DNA of 64,000 nt from Epiperipatus broadwayi. Its lineage: Eukaryota; Onychophora; Udeonychophora; Euonychophora; Peripatidae. Made by a program: the position numbers and the translations under genes. The notes under the pieces are model-generated. The model was given only the letters and a program-made list of their open reading frames with translations. It was not told where the DNA came from and ran no database searches. The DNA lies in contig JAQFVV010000282.1 of NCBI GenBank assembly GCA_028023455.1, positions 1,177,512 to 1,241,511 of the forward strand, in the 5' to 3' direction. Positions 38,740-49,559 of this stretch are shown here, piece by piece (positions within the stretch are counted from its first letter, which is position 1; each line of letters starts with the position of its first letter).

Positions 38740-39010
38740 AAGTAAAAAAATTAAATAATATTAAAAAACATTTTTTAAAAATAATGCTTATATGTAAACA
38801 GCTGACCAAAAATAAAAAAATCTGACTAAAACATGTGTCATTTCATTAAAGCATTTGAGACCATAAAAATCAAAAAGGCAATCAAAAAGCCCTCAAATAC
38901 TTAAATGAAGTGACACATGGTTTTTAGTTGGATTATTTTATTTTTTTTTACTTTTTAAATTATAAAAGCATTTTTTTAAAAAATCATTTTTTATATTATT
39001 TAATTATAAT
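38740..39010. mobile_element. Foldback element centred near 38870
   Basis: The arm actaaaacatgtgtcatttc (about 38825) is the complement of gaagtgacacatggttttta (about 38907), and the outer poly-A/poly-T arms also mirror each other. The centre carries two similar phrases, atcaaaaaggc and atcaaaaagcc. No coding frame, and the TSD is not resolved. Confidence 0.55.
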
Positions 39011-39639
39011 TTAAATTACAAATTGCGTGTGTGTAGTTTGTAGTTTATTACTTAAAGTTGAAGTATAAACAGGAATTTTATAATTTAAATTGCATATTCC
39101 AAGTTGTTTGCATCTTATAAAATTATTTGGTTTGTTCTCAGTTCTTTGTAGTAGTTGCAATTATACAGTTTGCTTACTTAGTATAGTTGATAAAAGTAAA
39201 TTTGATTGGTGACTGTTGATATGATCAAAAAAGGTGTAGATTGGTCAATTATTTAATGATTTCATTATTATTAAGGGGTAAAATTTGGCACAGTGACCAT
39301 ATAATATGGGAAAATATTAAGTCCATATTTACTAAAGTAGAAAAAATGTATCACGAATAAATGAAATATGAATGTGGTAATTGAATTTGTATATGCTGCC
39401 CTGACTCAATGCTGTATATTTATACACTATTTTTTCATCAGTCATGTTCTTTGTGGAACATGTCTTGCATGATTTGATACAGGGATAGAGTGCAGATTCT
39501 GGAACTCAAGATTAATGGGTTATAGCCCAGATCATTCACTTCGTGTAAATGCATTTCTTATGAACTCCTAAGCAACAAACCATTCAGTTCTTTGTATTTT
39601 TATACTGGACTATGTCTATATGAGCATTGAATATCTTTA

Positions 39640-39760
39640 GAAAAATTTAGCTTATTTAAATATTCCAAATACATTCAACTGTTAGTAATAGCGCACCAAA
39701 CAAGTTACAGTTGAATGTATTTGGAATATTTAAATTAGTTAAATTTTTCTAAAAATAACC
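39640..39760. mobile_element. Foldback family G, copy 1
   Basis: tatttaaatattccaaatac with attcaactg on the left is the exact complement of cagttgaatgtatttggaat plus atttaaa on the right, separated by about 26 bases. The outer phrase agaaaaattta is also mirrored by aaatttttct. A half copy lies at 55316-55375. Confidence 0.7.
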
Positions 39761-40834
39761 AATACTTATATTAGATGATGGAAATAGTTCAATATAAAAA
39801 TACAACTAAAACACCATCATTACAAACCTTCAGGAAAACATTCAGTTGTTTATTTCAAAATCACAAAACAACCCTTGGAATTTTTAATGAAATATATCAA
39901 CCTGCATAGACAGAATATTTGATTCATTTATACAATAGTTTTAGGAGAGTTTATTTTCATGTTGATTAAGTTGCACTTACATTTGAAATTGGGTGTAATT
40001 CTAAAATTGAGATAGTAAGATAAATTATGTTAAGAGGGATGCAAGCAAAGACAAATTATTGAAGTTGATGAGCCAGGGTTATTAATTGGTCATATTACTC
40101 TAATAACTAATTACACTTCATCAGACATGGACAAGACATTGATCATAGACATGGACAAGACATTGATCATAGTCCATTGGTGGACTGCCAAGAAATTTTG
40201 GAATGACTCGGTATTAATAGAAAATAATGATAACCAAACACTACATTAAGCTAGATTACATAGCTAAACATAAAAGAAATATGTTTTACACATGTGTACA
40301 GCTACTCCATGAGAATAGGCTCTTCACAATCAAGACAGATATGTGCAGGTAAATTAGTCAATGGATGTTTCAGAGCATAGATGGGATTTGACATGTATGA
40401 TGATGCATTACCTATTGCAAATTCATCAGCCAGTATATGTTTAAGGTGCAATGCAAAGGTGCAATAATAGCATGGAACAATGTTCAGTTGGTCAGGTGTA
40501 TAGATTTAAGTACAGTAGTTTATCATTAAAAAAAGTAAAGTTGCCATATTTTAAAACAGGAATGAAATGTCTGAAATAAGTGGGAAGAAACATATTGTAA
40601 ACAATTTTAATACAAAATAGGAAGAACAGTTTTTTTATCATAGTGATGAATGCAAAATGTGCATTATATATATGTCATGCAAGTATATCACTTCCACCAA
40701 ATATAAAAGATTGAAAGATTTTTTAAAACCATGCATATATAGGGTATATGAGCACAGACTTTCAGATGACCCATCACTCTCCACTCTATCTAATAACACT
40801 GATACCCTCAAGCACATATATGCTGAAAAGATAA

Positions 40835-40895
40835 ATAATCACCAATATACGTATTTCATGCTAAACCAGCAATCATCAGTTGGTCTAGATTATCA
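40835..40895 (-). ncRNA. Hammerhead ribozyme motif, family A (A4 unit 1)
   Basis: On the minus strand ACCAA then CTGATGA (40873-40879) then TTGCT-GGTTT-AGCAT then GAAA then TACGTATA then TTGGT. Stem I is ACCAA with TTGGT, and beyond an internal loop ATAAT pairs with ATTAT. Core boxes are intact. Stem III is two or three A/T pairs only, or a self-complementary ATACGTAT that would favour dimer pairing. Stem II lacks its G-C closing pair in this copy. Confidence 0.6.
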
Positions 40896-41309
40896 TCTCC
40901 CACACATATATACTATAAGTGCTCAGATATATATTAAGATAGACAATCCTCATACTTTAATGGACAGGCTCCAATCTTCTACACACTCCAACTCTTCAAC
41001 CGTCCATCCAATTGAAAATCTGATGATGGAATATTCGAAGGCCACCCAGAGGCCGAGATTCTTGTCACACCCATGTTGACCTAAGGTCAATCTGAACCCC
41101 ACATGTACAGGACATAATCCATTTAATACATATGCAAGGATGGGCAGACATCTCTACAATGTAATAACTGAAACACAGGCTTATTCTATACCTGTGCCTA
41201 TATATGTAATATATAGGGTATATGAGCACAGACTTTCAGATGACCCATCACTCTCCACTCTATCTTATAACACTGATACACTCAAGCACATATATGCTGA
41301 AAAGATAAA

Positions 41310-41370
41310 TAATCACCAATATACGTATTTCATGCTAAACCAGCAATCATCAGTTGGTCTAGATTATCAT
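41310..41370 (-). ncRNA. Hammerhead ribozyme motif, family A (A4 unit 2)
   Basis: Same layout and bases as the motif in unit 1, with CTGATGA at 41347-41353 on the minus strand. The presence of one motif per 474-bp tandem unit would let a multimeric transcript be cut into unit-length RNA. Confidence 0.6.
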
Positions 41371-41694
41371 CTCCCACACATATATACTATAAGTGCTCAG
41401 ATATATATGAAGATAGACAATCTTCATACTTTAATGGACAGGCTCCAATCTACTACACACTTCAACTCTTCAAGTCTGCGCTCATATACCCTATATATTA
41501 CATATATAGACACAGGTATATAATAAGCCTGTGTTTCAGTTAAAACCATGCATGTAAGTTTTGATAAAGAGTATTCATTGAAAAGCAAATTACGCAAACA
41601 AAAGTTAAATTCTTTTAAGTCATAATTAACTAGTCAATAATCATATTTTTATTAAACCTATCATTGAATTTAAAAACTGAAACTACGCATCATT

Positions 41695-41794
41695 GTCTAG
41701 TGTTGGTGGCCGAGTGGTCAGTACAGCTGTCTTACAAGCAGTTGTCCCGGGTTTGCGGGTTCGCTTCCGGCCGATGCTTTGACACATGGGAAAA
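41695..41794 (+). mobile_element. tRNA-derived SINE, 15-nt TSD
   Basis: The 100-bp body carries TGGTGGCCGAGTGG (A-box), CTTACAAGCAG (anticodon-arm-like) and GGGTTCGCTTCC (B-box), ending gacacatggg plus A residues. It is flanked by aaactacgcatcatt at 41680-41694 and 41795-41809. The acceptor stem does not pair, so it is not a functional tRNA gene. pol III transcription and LINE-type insertion are inferred from the family. Confidence 0.85.
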
Positions 41795-42390
41795 AAACTA
41801 CGCATCATTTCATGTGAGTTATGTGTTAACGAACTATAAGAAACCGTTAACAAACAGAGAAATGATAAAAGAATTTCTTGTAGAAATCAGTGATTCATTC
41901 AAAAATAAATTTTTTTTTTTGACAACTAAATGTACAGCTTTCCACACACACACACACAGTTTTTCTGCCTCACAGAAGATCACTTATTATCCTATGCAAG
42001 AGTAGCTATTAGCAATTATATTCAAAGATATTTATAATTAGTAGATAGCATACTGTGGAATCTTTGACAACTTAATAAATTTTTATGCTTCTACTTGAAA
42101 CTTATATTTTATACTGAATTTATGTTTTATACTAACTTTTTTTATAGATTAATATTATTTGTAATAGTTGATATTACTATTGTAGAGGTAGTGGATCACA
42201 GCATTTAGGGGAAATTACGAATAGCCCTTGCCTACATAAATCTGCTCATTCCTGTTTTATGTGCTTCTGTGCATGAAAATTAAGATGTATACACACAGTC
42301 ATTAATATTATGATAATATCTATATTCCAGAATGTCATTTGGTATCATCAATGGCTACAGAAACTTTTATTATCATATAGTTTGCTTTAA

Positions 42391-43432
42391 CAGTAGAAAA
42401 TTCTCCATATGTAATGCCACCCAGTGCACACCTTAGTAATTAGTGGATGCAGGAAGGTTTGTGCATAAAATTCCATCTAGTGCCTTCTCATCCAATATCA
42501 CCAGACTAGTTTTTAGCTTGTGGCTCTCATCAGTGAGGAGCTTTGGATGTGGGAGCACTGCACCTAGATTTAAGGATCTAATGCAACCATCCAGCAGCCA
42601 TTTTTTATCTATTTAGTTAACTATAAAGCTAGGAGCTCAAGATGAAAACACCTTAATGTTTTAATCCAAGCTCATGCACTTGTATAGTCATGTAGATTTG
42701 AATCCAGTTCAGCATCTATATATTTTGGTGTCCTTGATTTATCAAAAACCGCAGTCACCATCATCCCATAGGCAGGAATGGTATAAAAACAACAAAACAT
42801 AATATAATCCCCATTTCCTGTGCATATACAAGCTCTTTTTAACAAAATCAAACTCTCCATACAATAGTGCTACTCAGTGCAAGACTAGGGTGGAGCTACT
42901 GTATGGAGAGCACTAATGTTAATAACAGCTTGTGCAACCATAGGAAATCGTGATCATGTGATGTTTTGTTGGTTTTATACCATTCCTGCCTATGGAATAA
43001 TAGTGGCTGATGGTTTTTGATAAACCAAGGACATCAAAATGTGTAAACACTGAACTGGATTCAAATCTATATGATTATTTAATAGAATGAGCTTGGGTTA
43101 AAGACATTAAAGTGTTTTCATTTTGAGCTCCTAGCTTTATAGTTAACTAAATAGGTAAAAGATGGCTGCTGGAGGTTAGCATTAGATTCTTAGATCTATG
43201 TGCAGTGCTCTCAAATCCAAAGCTCCTCATTGATGAAAGCCACAAGCTAGAAACTAATCTGGGGATATTAAATGATTAGGCACTAGTTGGGGATTGTATA
43301 CACAAACCTTCCTGCATCCACTAATTATTAAGACTTGCACTAGGTGGCACTTCTGTATAGAGAGTTTGCTATTGTTAATAACAGCTTGTGTAAGTATAAG
43401 AAATGGTAATCATGTGATGTTTTATTGGTTTT
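42391..43432. mobile_element. Family B giant palindrome, copy B4
   Basis: Two arms of about 480 bp (42398-42885 and 42893-43375) are reverse complements throughout, with phrases ctccatatgtaatgccaccc, gtgcataaaattccatc, gcctataggcaggaatgg-type sequence and atgaaaacaccttaatg mirrored on the other side. The centre is short (near 42870-42900). A duplication, atagtttgctttaa at 42377-42390 against ataatttgctttaa at 43433-43446 (13 of 14), bounds it. It is an inverted dimer of the family B unit. A minus-strand frame at 42672-42860 is part of the repeat. Confidence 0.8.
42491..42549 (-). ncRNA. Decayed hammerhead, left arm of B4
   Basis: On the minus strand CTGATGA (42527-42533) is intact and stem II is AGC-CACAA-GCT, but the second box is AAAA instead of GAAA. 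Predicted inactive. The right-arm partner near 43218-43280 has TTGATGA with an intact GAAA, so the two arms have decayed at different positions. Confidence 0.45.
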
Positions 43433-44202
43433 ATAATTTGCTTTAAAAATTAATTATGAATATCAAAATTGTGTTAAATAATGGTTTCCAAAAACAGATT
43501 TTCTTCATGAAATTCTTATTTTGGCATTTTCAGAATTAAATAAGATGGAAATAATAGTTTAATAAATCAATTGAACTTCATATTTCTCTAACAATTTATT
43601 TCAAACTTAGAAATTTCATTATTTGCAAAATGGTGCAAACGTATTTTTTTTTTACTATTATTACAAAATAGGTTTAAAGAATTAAATCCAAGTTTTTCAA
43701 ACTACAAGCAAAAATCTGATATTAAATTTTATTGATTAATCAATGGATTTAAGGTCATCTTTTTACATTTTCTAAATAGATGTATATGTCTGAATATTTT
43801 TCTATTTATATTAATCTAATATATATATATATATATATATACAATTAGTTAACAAGTGTTATATTCAAATAAATAAAACTGTGAGTGCATTAACCCCATA
43901 ACTCAGATTATCATACTGTGTATACATTCAGGAATTGTGTATTGTAATATCCATTAATTCTTATGAATATATTTATTTAATACAGCATCTTAAAATTGAT
44001 GATATCTAATGGTTGAACATCATTTACATTTCATGATATCACTAGTATTCATTTTAAACTATGCTTAGATCACCAAGAAAGATATCTGTAATGAAAACCA
44101 CATCCAAGAACATGAACAACAATAAACAGGGATGCATTTCAACTGCAAGGTCATCTAATAAAATCTCTTCATATGTTTAAAATTTTTTTGAGTACACATA
44201 TA

Positions 44203-44690
44203 TTCATAACTTACAAGCTTAAGAGAATTGGGTCATGTGATCTAAGACTCTTATTTTGACTAGTTATAGTCTCTGCCTTAAGTCTTATGCAATGTTATAT
44301 TGCGAAGACTACTAATATATGGTATGGCTGAAGATCTATCAGCACCATATAGCTATTTGAATTGGATTTCTGGGTTTGAAGACATGTAGGTGTCTGAAAA
44401 TTTCAGATTTTTTACTCAATAGATGACTTTTAGATAAATGCTGGCTTTGGGTTGGTATTTTTAGATCCAGTGTCTGAACCTACCCTGGAACCTCTCTGAG
44501 GAGTGCCAAAGCACGAAACCATAGTCAGGGGTTTGGGGGGGGGTTCCAGATAGAGATATTTTAAATGCTTTCTCTGTTTAAGCATTTATCACAAAGCTTG
44601 TTGAGGAATTGGCAATCCTCATTGTTCATAACTTACAAGCTTAAGAGAACTGGGTCATGTGATCTATGACTCTTATTTTGACTATTTATA
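44203..44690 (+). mobile_element. Family R retrozyme-like element with 66-bp direct ends
   Basis: A 66-bp segment (44203-44268) recurs at 44625-44690 with three mismatches, giving a unit of 422 bp present 1.16 times. A complete hammerhead motif lies inside. Flanking atatattca (44198-44206 and 44688-44696) may be a 9-nt target duplication overlapping the ends. The internal wording is collinear with family B (for example tttgaagacat, ggtgtctgaaaatttcag, and the segment before the ribozyme), so R and B are probably diverged relatives. No protein is encoded. Over-length tandem ends plus a hammerhead fit a retrozyme. Confidence 0.7.
44485..44549 (+). ncRNA. Complete type I hammerhead ribozyme motif, family R
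   Basis: CTGAGGA (44496-44502) is followed by a perfect stem II, GTGC-CAAA-GCAC (44503-44514), then GAAA (44515-44518), then a minimal stem III in which A518-T525 and C519-G524 close the loop CATA, then the cleavage-site C at 44526 (GTC). Stem I closes with TCT against AGG next to the core, and after an internal loop CTGGAACC (44485-44492) pairs exactly with GGTTCCAG (44542-44549). This matches the type I hammerhead with internal loop used for loop-loop contacts. It is the best-preserved motif in the window. Activity is predicted, not shown. Confidence 0.8.
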
Positions 44691-44973
44691 TATTCACTAT
44701 TGTTTACTATACTTGGAAACATGCATGTTTGCTTACTACATATATACTAGTCAAGTCTAGCCTTTTCTTGTCATTACATTTAGAGAATTTATACATATAT
44801 TTTCAAAATAAAAATTTATCTTAAAACATACCAAATTCGTAAATAGTTTTAGTGTATAAACAAAATTATATTAACAGGATCTTCCTATAACTAAATTTAA
44901 CTTTTCATCTTAAAAAAATGTTAAATATTAAATAAGTTCTAGACTTGCTACTATATAACTGTCATCATCATCT

Positions 44974-45309
44974 TCAACCATTATCAATCCACTGCAGGAT
45001 GAAGGTCTCTCCAAGTTCAATCCATCTTTTCCTATCTTTAGCTTTTTTTCTCCACATAACCCCTGCACACTTTCTTATTTCATCCATCCATCTCACATGT
45101 GGTCTTTTTCTGGGTCTTTTACAATCTCTTGGAATCCAGTTTAAAATTTCAATTGTCCATCTATTATCATCGCTTCTAGCAATATGTCCAGCCCAACTCC
45201 ACTTCAGTCTTTTAATTTTTTCAATGAGGTCAGTAACACCTGTTTGTTCTCTTACCCATACATTGTGTTTTCGATCTCTTCTTGTTACTCCCAACATGCA
45301 CCTCTCCAT
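44974..45309 (-). pseudogene. RTE-like LINE reverse transcriptase C-terminal end
   Basis: The 111-residue minus-strand frame reads MLGVTRRDRKHN, TGVTDLIEKIKRLKWSWAGHIA, RWTIEILNWIPRD, RPHVRWMDEIRKCAG and RKRWIELGETFILQW in order. This is the conserved C-terminal part of RTE-type LINE RTs. It ends at its natural stop and is followed on the minus strand by a gatgatgatgac tail (44960s), typical of RTE 3' ends. The rest of the element is absent (5' truncation). The antisense plus-strand frame at 44945-45319 is a shadow. Confidence 0.85.
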
Positions 45310-45647
45310 ACTTCTTTGAGTGGTCTAAAGTCTATATTAAATTAAATATTTATATGAAGTAATTTCAACATAAACAAATAAATGGAGATGTTTTCATATA
45401 GTGACTAAAAAAATATCCTTACCATCAATTATTAATGACAACCTTCAAAGCTAAACTATTTTTTTCAATAGTCCATAATAACTTTTTTGTCTTGGGTTTA
45501 TCTCTTTTTGTTTCTAAGTAAAGCCATAACAAAACAGTTATTGGGGTGTACTATAGCAAATAATTTAGCTTAGGGGTTGTCACTAGTAATTGATAGTTAG
45601 CATACATAAAAATATTACCACTCATGACTTTGTTTATACATACACAT

Positions 45648-45682
<35 letters not shown>

Positions 45683-45697
45683 ACTATTAGAAAACAG

Positions 45698-45875
45698 TCA
45701 CCACTTAGATAATCAATATAGTTAACTATCAGTAATCACAAACTGTTGTCAAGTCAACCTCCTTTTAATAATAAAGTTGGAATATATATATATTGTTAAA
45801 AGGAGGTTGTCTTGACAACAATTTGAAATTGTTGATTGTTATTGATATTGGGATTGTCTAAGTGTTGATTGGCTT
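45698..45875. mobile_element. Family D foldback, copy 1
   Basis: The arm tgttgtcaagtcaacctcct (about 45744) mirrors aggaggttgtcttgacaaca (about 45802), and the outer parts caccacttagataatc and gattgtctaagtgttg are also complementary. The loop is short and AT-rich. A single-arm relative lies at 49483-49556, and a more distant one at 61480-61870. Confidence 0.65.
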
Positions 45876-45879
45876 TTAA

Positions 45880-46998
45880 TTATATATATAAATTAATTAG
45901 TAAATGGGATGAGCATTATATATATGAAGTTAAATCCACTGCCAAGATGTATTGATGTGTACAAACCAATCAGACATGGTTTTTTATCTTGATCGCCAAG
46001 TTATCTAATGATGGAATTTGACTCACTCCACTCTATTAGAAATATCTACTTCAAAAATAAATAGATGACATACAATTAGACATGTATTTTATTTAGGTCT
46101 TTATTTCATTTTAACTTTACTATATATGTGTATTAAAAGCTGCATGTTAATTGTGCATGAATATAACATATGGTGATTTTCTTTAATAAAATCCTTTTAC
46201 AAAATATAAACAAAAAGATGTCTGGTAAACATCATTATTGAAATACTGTTGTCATTAGCAAGCAATCAGTAAAGATATCTATATGATTAAATTTTGCTTA
46301 CTTACCAAATAAATATTTATTAAAGCATTAGAATGGGTATGACATTTACTATTATAACATTAATATGACCCATGCCTTATCAGTATGAATAAATTTATGT
46401 GCTGATAGTATATAGCGACATACTATCTGAAGACCTTGTGGTTATGCATTAAGACCTTTGAGGATTACTTGTTATGGTATTTTCCATTAAGCTGCATCTC
46501 ACTTCTTAACTACTGATGCTTTTATATTTCTCAGTGCTTGATGGGATACTGACAGATTTATCTTTGGACATTACTTATGAACTACGTCCATGTAATGCAA
46601 ATACAAGATTCCATAGTTCCAGATAAAAAACAGAATGCTATTATATATATAAATTGAGGTATGTAATAAATATGTTTACAATTATCAAGAGTATGATCTA
46701 TATTTAAATCTATCATCTCTGAACCTGATTTTTATTTCTTTATTGATTAAATATAACACCTTAACTTTTAGTTAGACAATAAAAAAATAATCCGCGTATC
46801 TTCTATCACAGATCATGAATTTATTTTGTCACACATAAATTTTGTTATGAATATATGTGTTATCTACAGAGATGTTTTATCACTTATTGTTATTTATTTG
46901 AATAATACATATGCAGTTTACCCAAAAATATTAATGACTTATTTACATTATATTTAATAAGCTTTCATATCTTATTTTCTGTACTTTACACTCAGGTT
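45880..46998. other. AT-rich stretch without a recognisable gene
   Basis: No frame or element was recognised. Only short (TA)n tracts and poly-A/T runs are present. Confidence 0.4.
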
Positions 46999-47226
46999 AT
47001 AAACAAGGCAAAACTCTCCATACAGTAGTGCCACCATGTGCCAACCAGAGTAATCAATGGATGCCAGAAGGCTTGTGCATAAAATCCCTATCTAATGCCT
47101 ACTCATCCAATATCCCCAGACTAGTTTCTGGCTTGTGGCCTTTGTCAGTGAGGAACTTTGGATCTGAGAGCACTGCACCTAGATCTAAGTATAAGAGATA
47201 GTGATCATGTGATGTTTAATGGTTTA
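46999..47226. mobile_element. Family B element, copy B5, 11-nt TSD
   Basis: Flanked by acactcaggtt at 46988-46998 and 47227-47237. It carries the left-arm sequence of family B (aaactctccatacagtagtg onward) and ends with agtgatcatgtgatg, the other family end. The minus-strand ribozyme segment near 47103-47165 has CTGACAA, so the conserved G is lost. Confidence 0.75.
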
Positions 47227-47532
47227 ACACTCAGGTTCTGTGTATAGGCAATAAAGATTCCAAAAGGAGATGTATTTATTATATAATCTTTCGTTTTATT
47301 CTATTTTGTTTTATTTAACCCATTAATGGTAATTAAAATATATAAATAATTATAAGAACCTTTTTACATAACATTAAAAAATTGTAATAACAAATTTTAT
47401 ATCTCATACATGTATCTATATATGTTGGAATAATATAAATAAAATAAAAAAATCATGTTAAATTATGAATAAAAAAAGAAAATAACAATGTGAAGAAATA
47501 ATAAATATTCTACTCTAGAATTTATGAACTCA

Positions 47533-48112
47533 GTAAATGTCACATGACCACTACTTCTTATGCTTATGTATAACTGTTGTTAAAACAGTTATTACTCTAG
47601 CTTGCTGTGTGTGGCAATACGTATAGTGAGTTTTGCCTGTTGAGTTTTGCCTGTTTTAACAACAGTTATACACAAGCATAAGAAATGGTGGTCATGTGAT
47701 GTTTATTGGCTTAAAACCAATCCTGCCTAATATGATAGTGGTGGCTATGGTTATTAAAGAACCAAGGACACCAAAAGGTATGGGTACTGAACTGGGTTCA
47801 GACCTATATAACTATATAAGCTGGTGGGCTTGGATTGAAGACATTAAGGTGTTTTCAGTTTAAGACTCATAGTTTTGTGGTTACGTGGAGATAAAAGGTG
47901 GCTGCTGGAGGGTTGCATTAGATCCTAAGATCTAGGTGCAGTGCTCTCAGATCCAAAGCTCCTCACTGATGAAGGCCACAAGCCAGAAACTGGTCTGGGG
48001 ATATTGGATGACTAGGCAGTAGATGGAGATTTTATGCACACACCTTCTGGCATCCATTGATTACTCTAGCTTGCTGTGTGTGGCATTACGTATAGTGAGT
48101 GTTGCCTGTTTT
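47533..48112 (+). mobile_element. Family B element, copy B6, 14-nt TSD
   Basis: Flanked by a perfect 14-nt duplication, aatttatgaactca, at 47519-47532 and 48113-48126. attactctagcttgctgtg at 47591 recurs at 48060, so the element is an over-length copy of a 469-bp unit. The left part also folds back (cacatgaccactacttctta near 47540 against its complement near 47680). It contains the best-preserved family B hammerhead. Confidence 0.8.
47951..48010 (+). ncRNA. Hammerhead ribozyme motif, family B (B6)
   Basis: CTGATGA (47966-47972) and GAAA (47986-47989) are intact. Stem II is GGC-CACAA-GCC with an A.A opposition at its base. Stem III is only A-U and C-G around TG, then GTC. Stem I has TCCTCA with TGGGGA next to the core and, beyond an internal loop, ATCCAA (47951-47956) with TTGGAT (48004-48009). 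Such a tiny stem III is seen in hammerheads thought to work as dimers. The A.A pair makes efficiency uncertain. Confidence 0.6.
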
Positions 48113-48415
48113 AATTTATGAACTCACTTGGAGTCTCTTTAATTCATATTTAAAGTTAATTTACTACTATTCAGAAAGTGGGCTGGCTGATTAGTAATTG
48201 TGATTAAAAGTCGCATTGCGTGGCTTTGCTTTATTCTTAATTTGATTAAAGATTGTTTCATTTGGCATTTGAAGGTTTTGTGCTAACTTAATTGATTCAA
48301 ATTTTAATTTCAAGCTCCTTTGGTTTAGTCCTAGTACTATTTTGATTATAGATATAATTTCCATCTTAATATTTAATTCTGAGAAGTAGGATTTTTTTTA
48401 AGTAACTGTTATATA

Positions 48416-48633
48416 AATTTATTTAAACGCACATTGATTACATAAGTAATATTTATTAAGGCTGTAAACCTCAAGAATATGCGCGTGAAAATGCGAAAGT
48501 TCGGACCTCTACAGGTCATTAAGACCTGTAGAGGTCCCTACCCACGCATTTTCACGTGCATATAATGACCTGTAGAGGTCTCTACCATCGCATTTTTCGC
48601 GCATATTATTGAGGTTTACAGCCTTAGTAAATA
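48416..48633. mobile_element. Family C palindromic element, copy C1, 13-nt TSD
   Basis: Flanked by taactgttatata at 48403-48415 and 48634-48646. The arms mirror through aaggctgtaaacctcaa and its complement ttgaggtttacagcctt. The centre holds three copies of the block gacctgtagaggtc(t/c)ctacc (two orientations) and gcgcgtgaaaatgcg-type phrases. No coding frame and no hammerhead core were found. Confidence 0.75.
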
Positions 48634-49482
48634 TAACTGTTATATATATTTTGCAGTATTTATTGAACGATTGAGATTTGGTTTACATTTAGGAAAGATA
48701 ATTTAGATTTAGTTGCCAGTAACTAGTAGTTAGCTTACATTATTACTTACATTAATTGATTAAAAAAATAATTGCATTGAAAATTTCAGTTCCAAATAAC
48801 TGATTCAATAAATTAAATTTGTTAAATAAATTCTTAATTAGAACTAGATTTGATTTTTAATTGTTTTATTTATCGAAATCTTTAATGATCCTTTAAATTA
48901 TAAATATTATTATTTTAAAATGAAACACAAGCCATTATTAAATTATTTAAATTAGCTCGTGGCAGTTTTTATAAGAACATTTTAATGATCTTTGCCTTTT
49001 AAAATTTTCTGGGCTTCAAAACAAACTAGTGATTTGTCAGTCACATGAAAATTAAGCAATTTATTTAAATTCTTCATACATAGTTCTTCATTCTCTCTTT
49101 TCTTTTTTAGAAATAAAGAAAATCAAATAGTCGTACTTAGATTGTTTTATACTTTATTGCTTAGCATCACGGGAAAAATTTAGAATATGCATTCAATTAT
49201 ATGCATATCAGTGACAGAAATAAAATTATTTATTTATTATCATATCAATATTTATTACTAATCAAAGATTAATTGTAATCTTCTGGGAGGAAATTAATCT
49301 TCACACATGCACTATAAGGTTAAATTTACATGTACTCACCCGTTAATCATAGTTTAATTAATCCTTTTGATTTGTGTTAAGATAATGTGTTTAATAAATA
49401 TATAATTCATTAACACACATGATTAAAGAGTCAATGTGCATTGAGTATGTGTTTAATATAGATATAAATTCAGTGAAATCAT

Positions 49483-49556
49483 TCAACACTTAGAGAATCC
49501 CAATATCAATAATAATCAACAATCACAATATGTTGTCAAGGCAACCTCCTTTTAAC
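49483..49556 (+). repeat. Family D single arm
   Basis: aacacttagagaatcccaat followed by atcaataataatcaacaatc and tgttgtcaaggcaacctcct matches the complement of the right arm at 45795-45875. Confidence 0.6.
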
Positions 49557-49559
49557 ATA

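Larger units (their letters stand above)
40737..41539. mobile_element. Family A tandem element, copy A4, 14-nt TSD
   Basis: The 803-bp insert is flanked by a perfect 14-nt duplication, ttaaaaccatgcat, at 40723-40736 and 41540-41553. It consists of about 1.7 tandem units: agggtatatgagcacagact starts at 40741 and again at 41215 (period 474). The second unit carries a full end, aactgaaacacaggcttat (41165-41183), mirrored at its right end by ataagcctgtgtttcagtt. Each unit holds a hammerhead core on the minus strand. A tandem, over-length insertion with a target-primed-like duplication is what retrozyme copies look like. The two similar protein frames at 40657-41079 and 41140-41523 merely reflect the tandem repeat. 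Confidence 0.8.

Noticed and set aside
40657-41523. Two similar 140- and 127-residue proteins in tandem
   Set aside because: The similarity comes from the 474-bp tandem unit of family A. Codon composition is not protein-like and other copies of the element do not keep the frame.
44945-45319. 124-residue plus-strand frame
   Set aside because: It is antisense to the RTE C-terminal coding sequence, which has clear family motifs on the minus strand.
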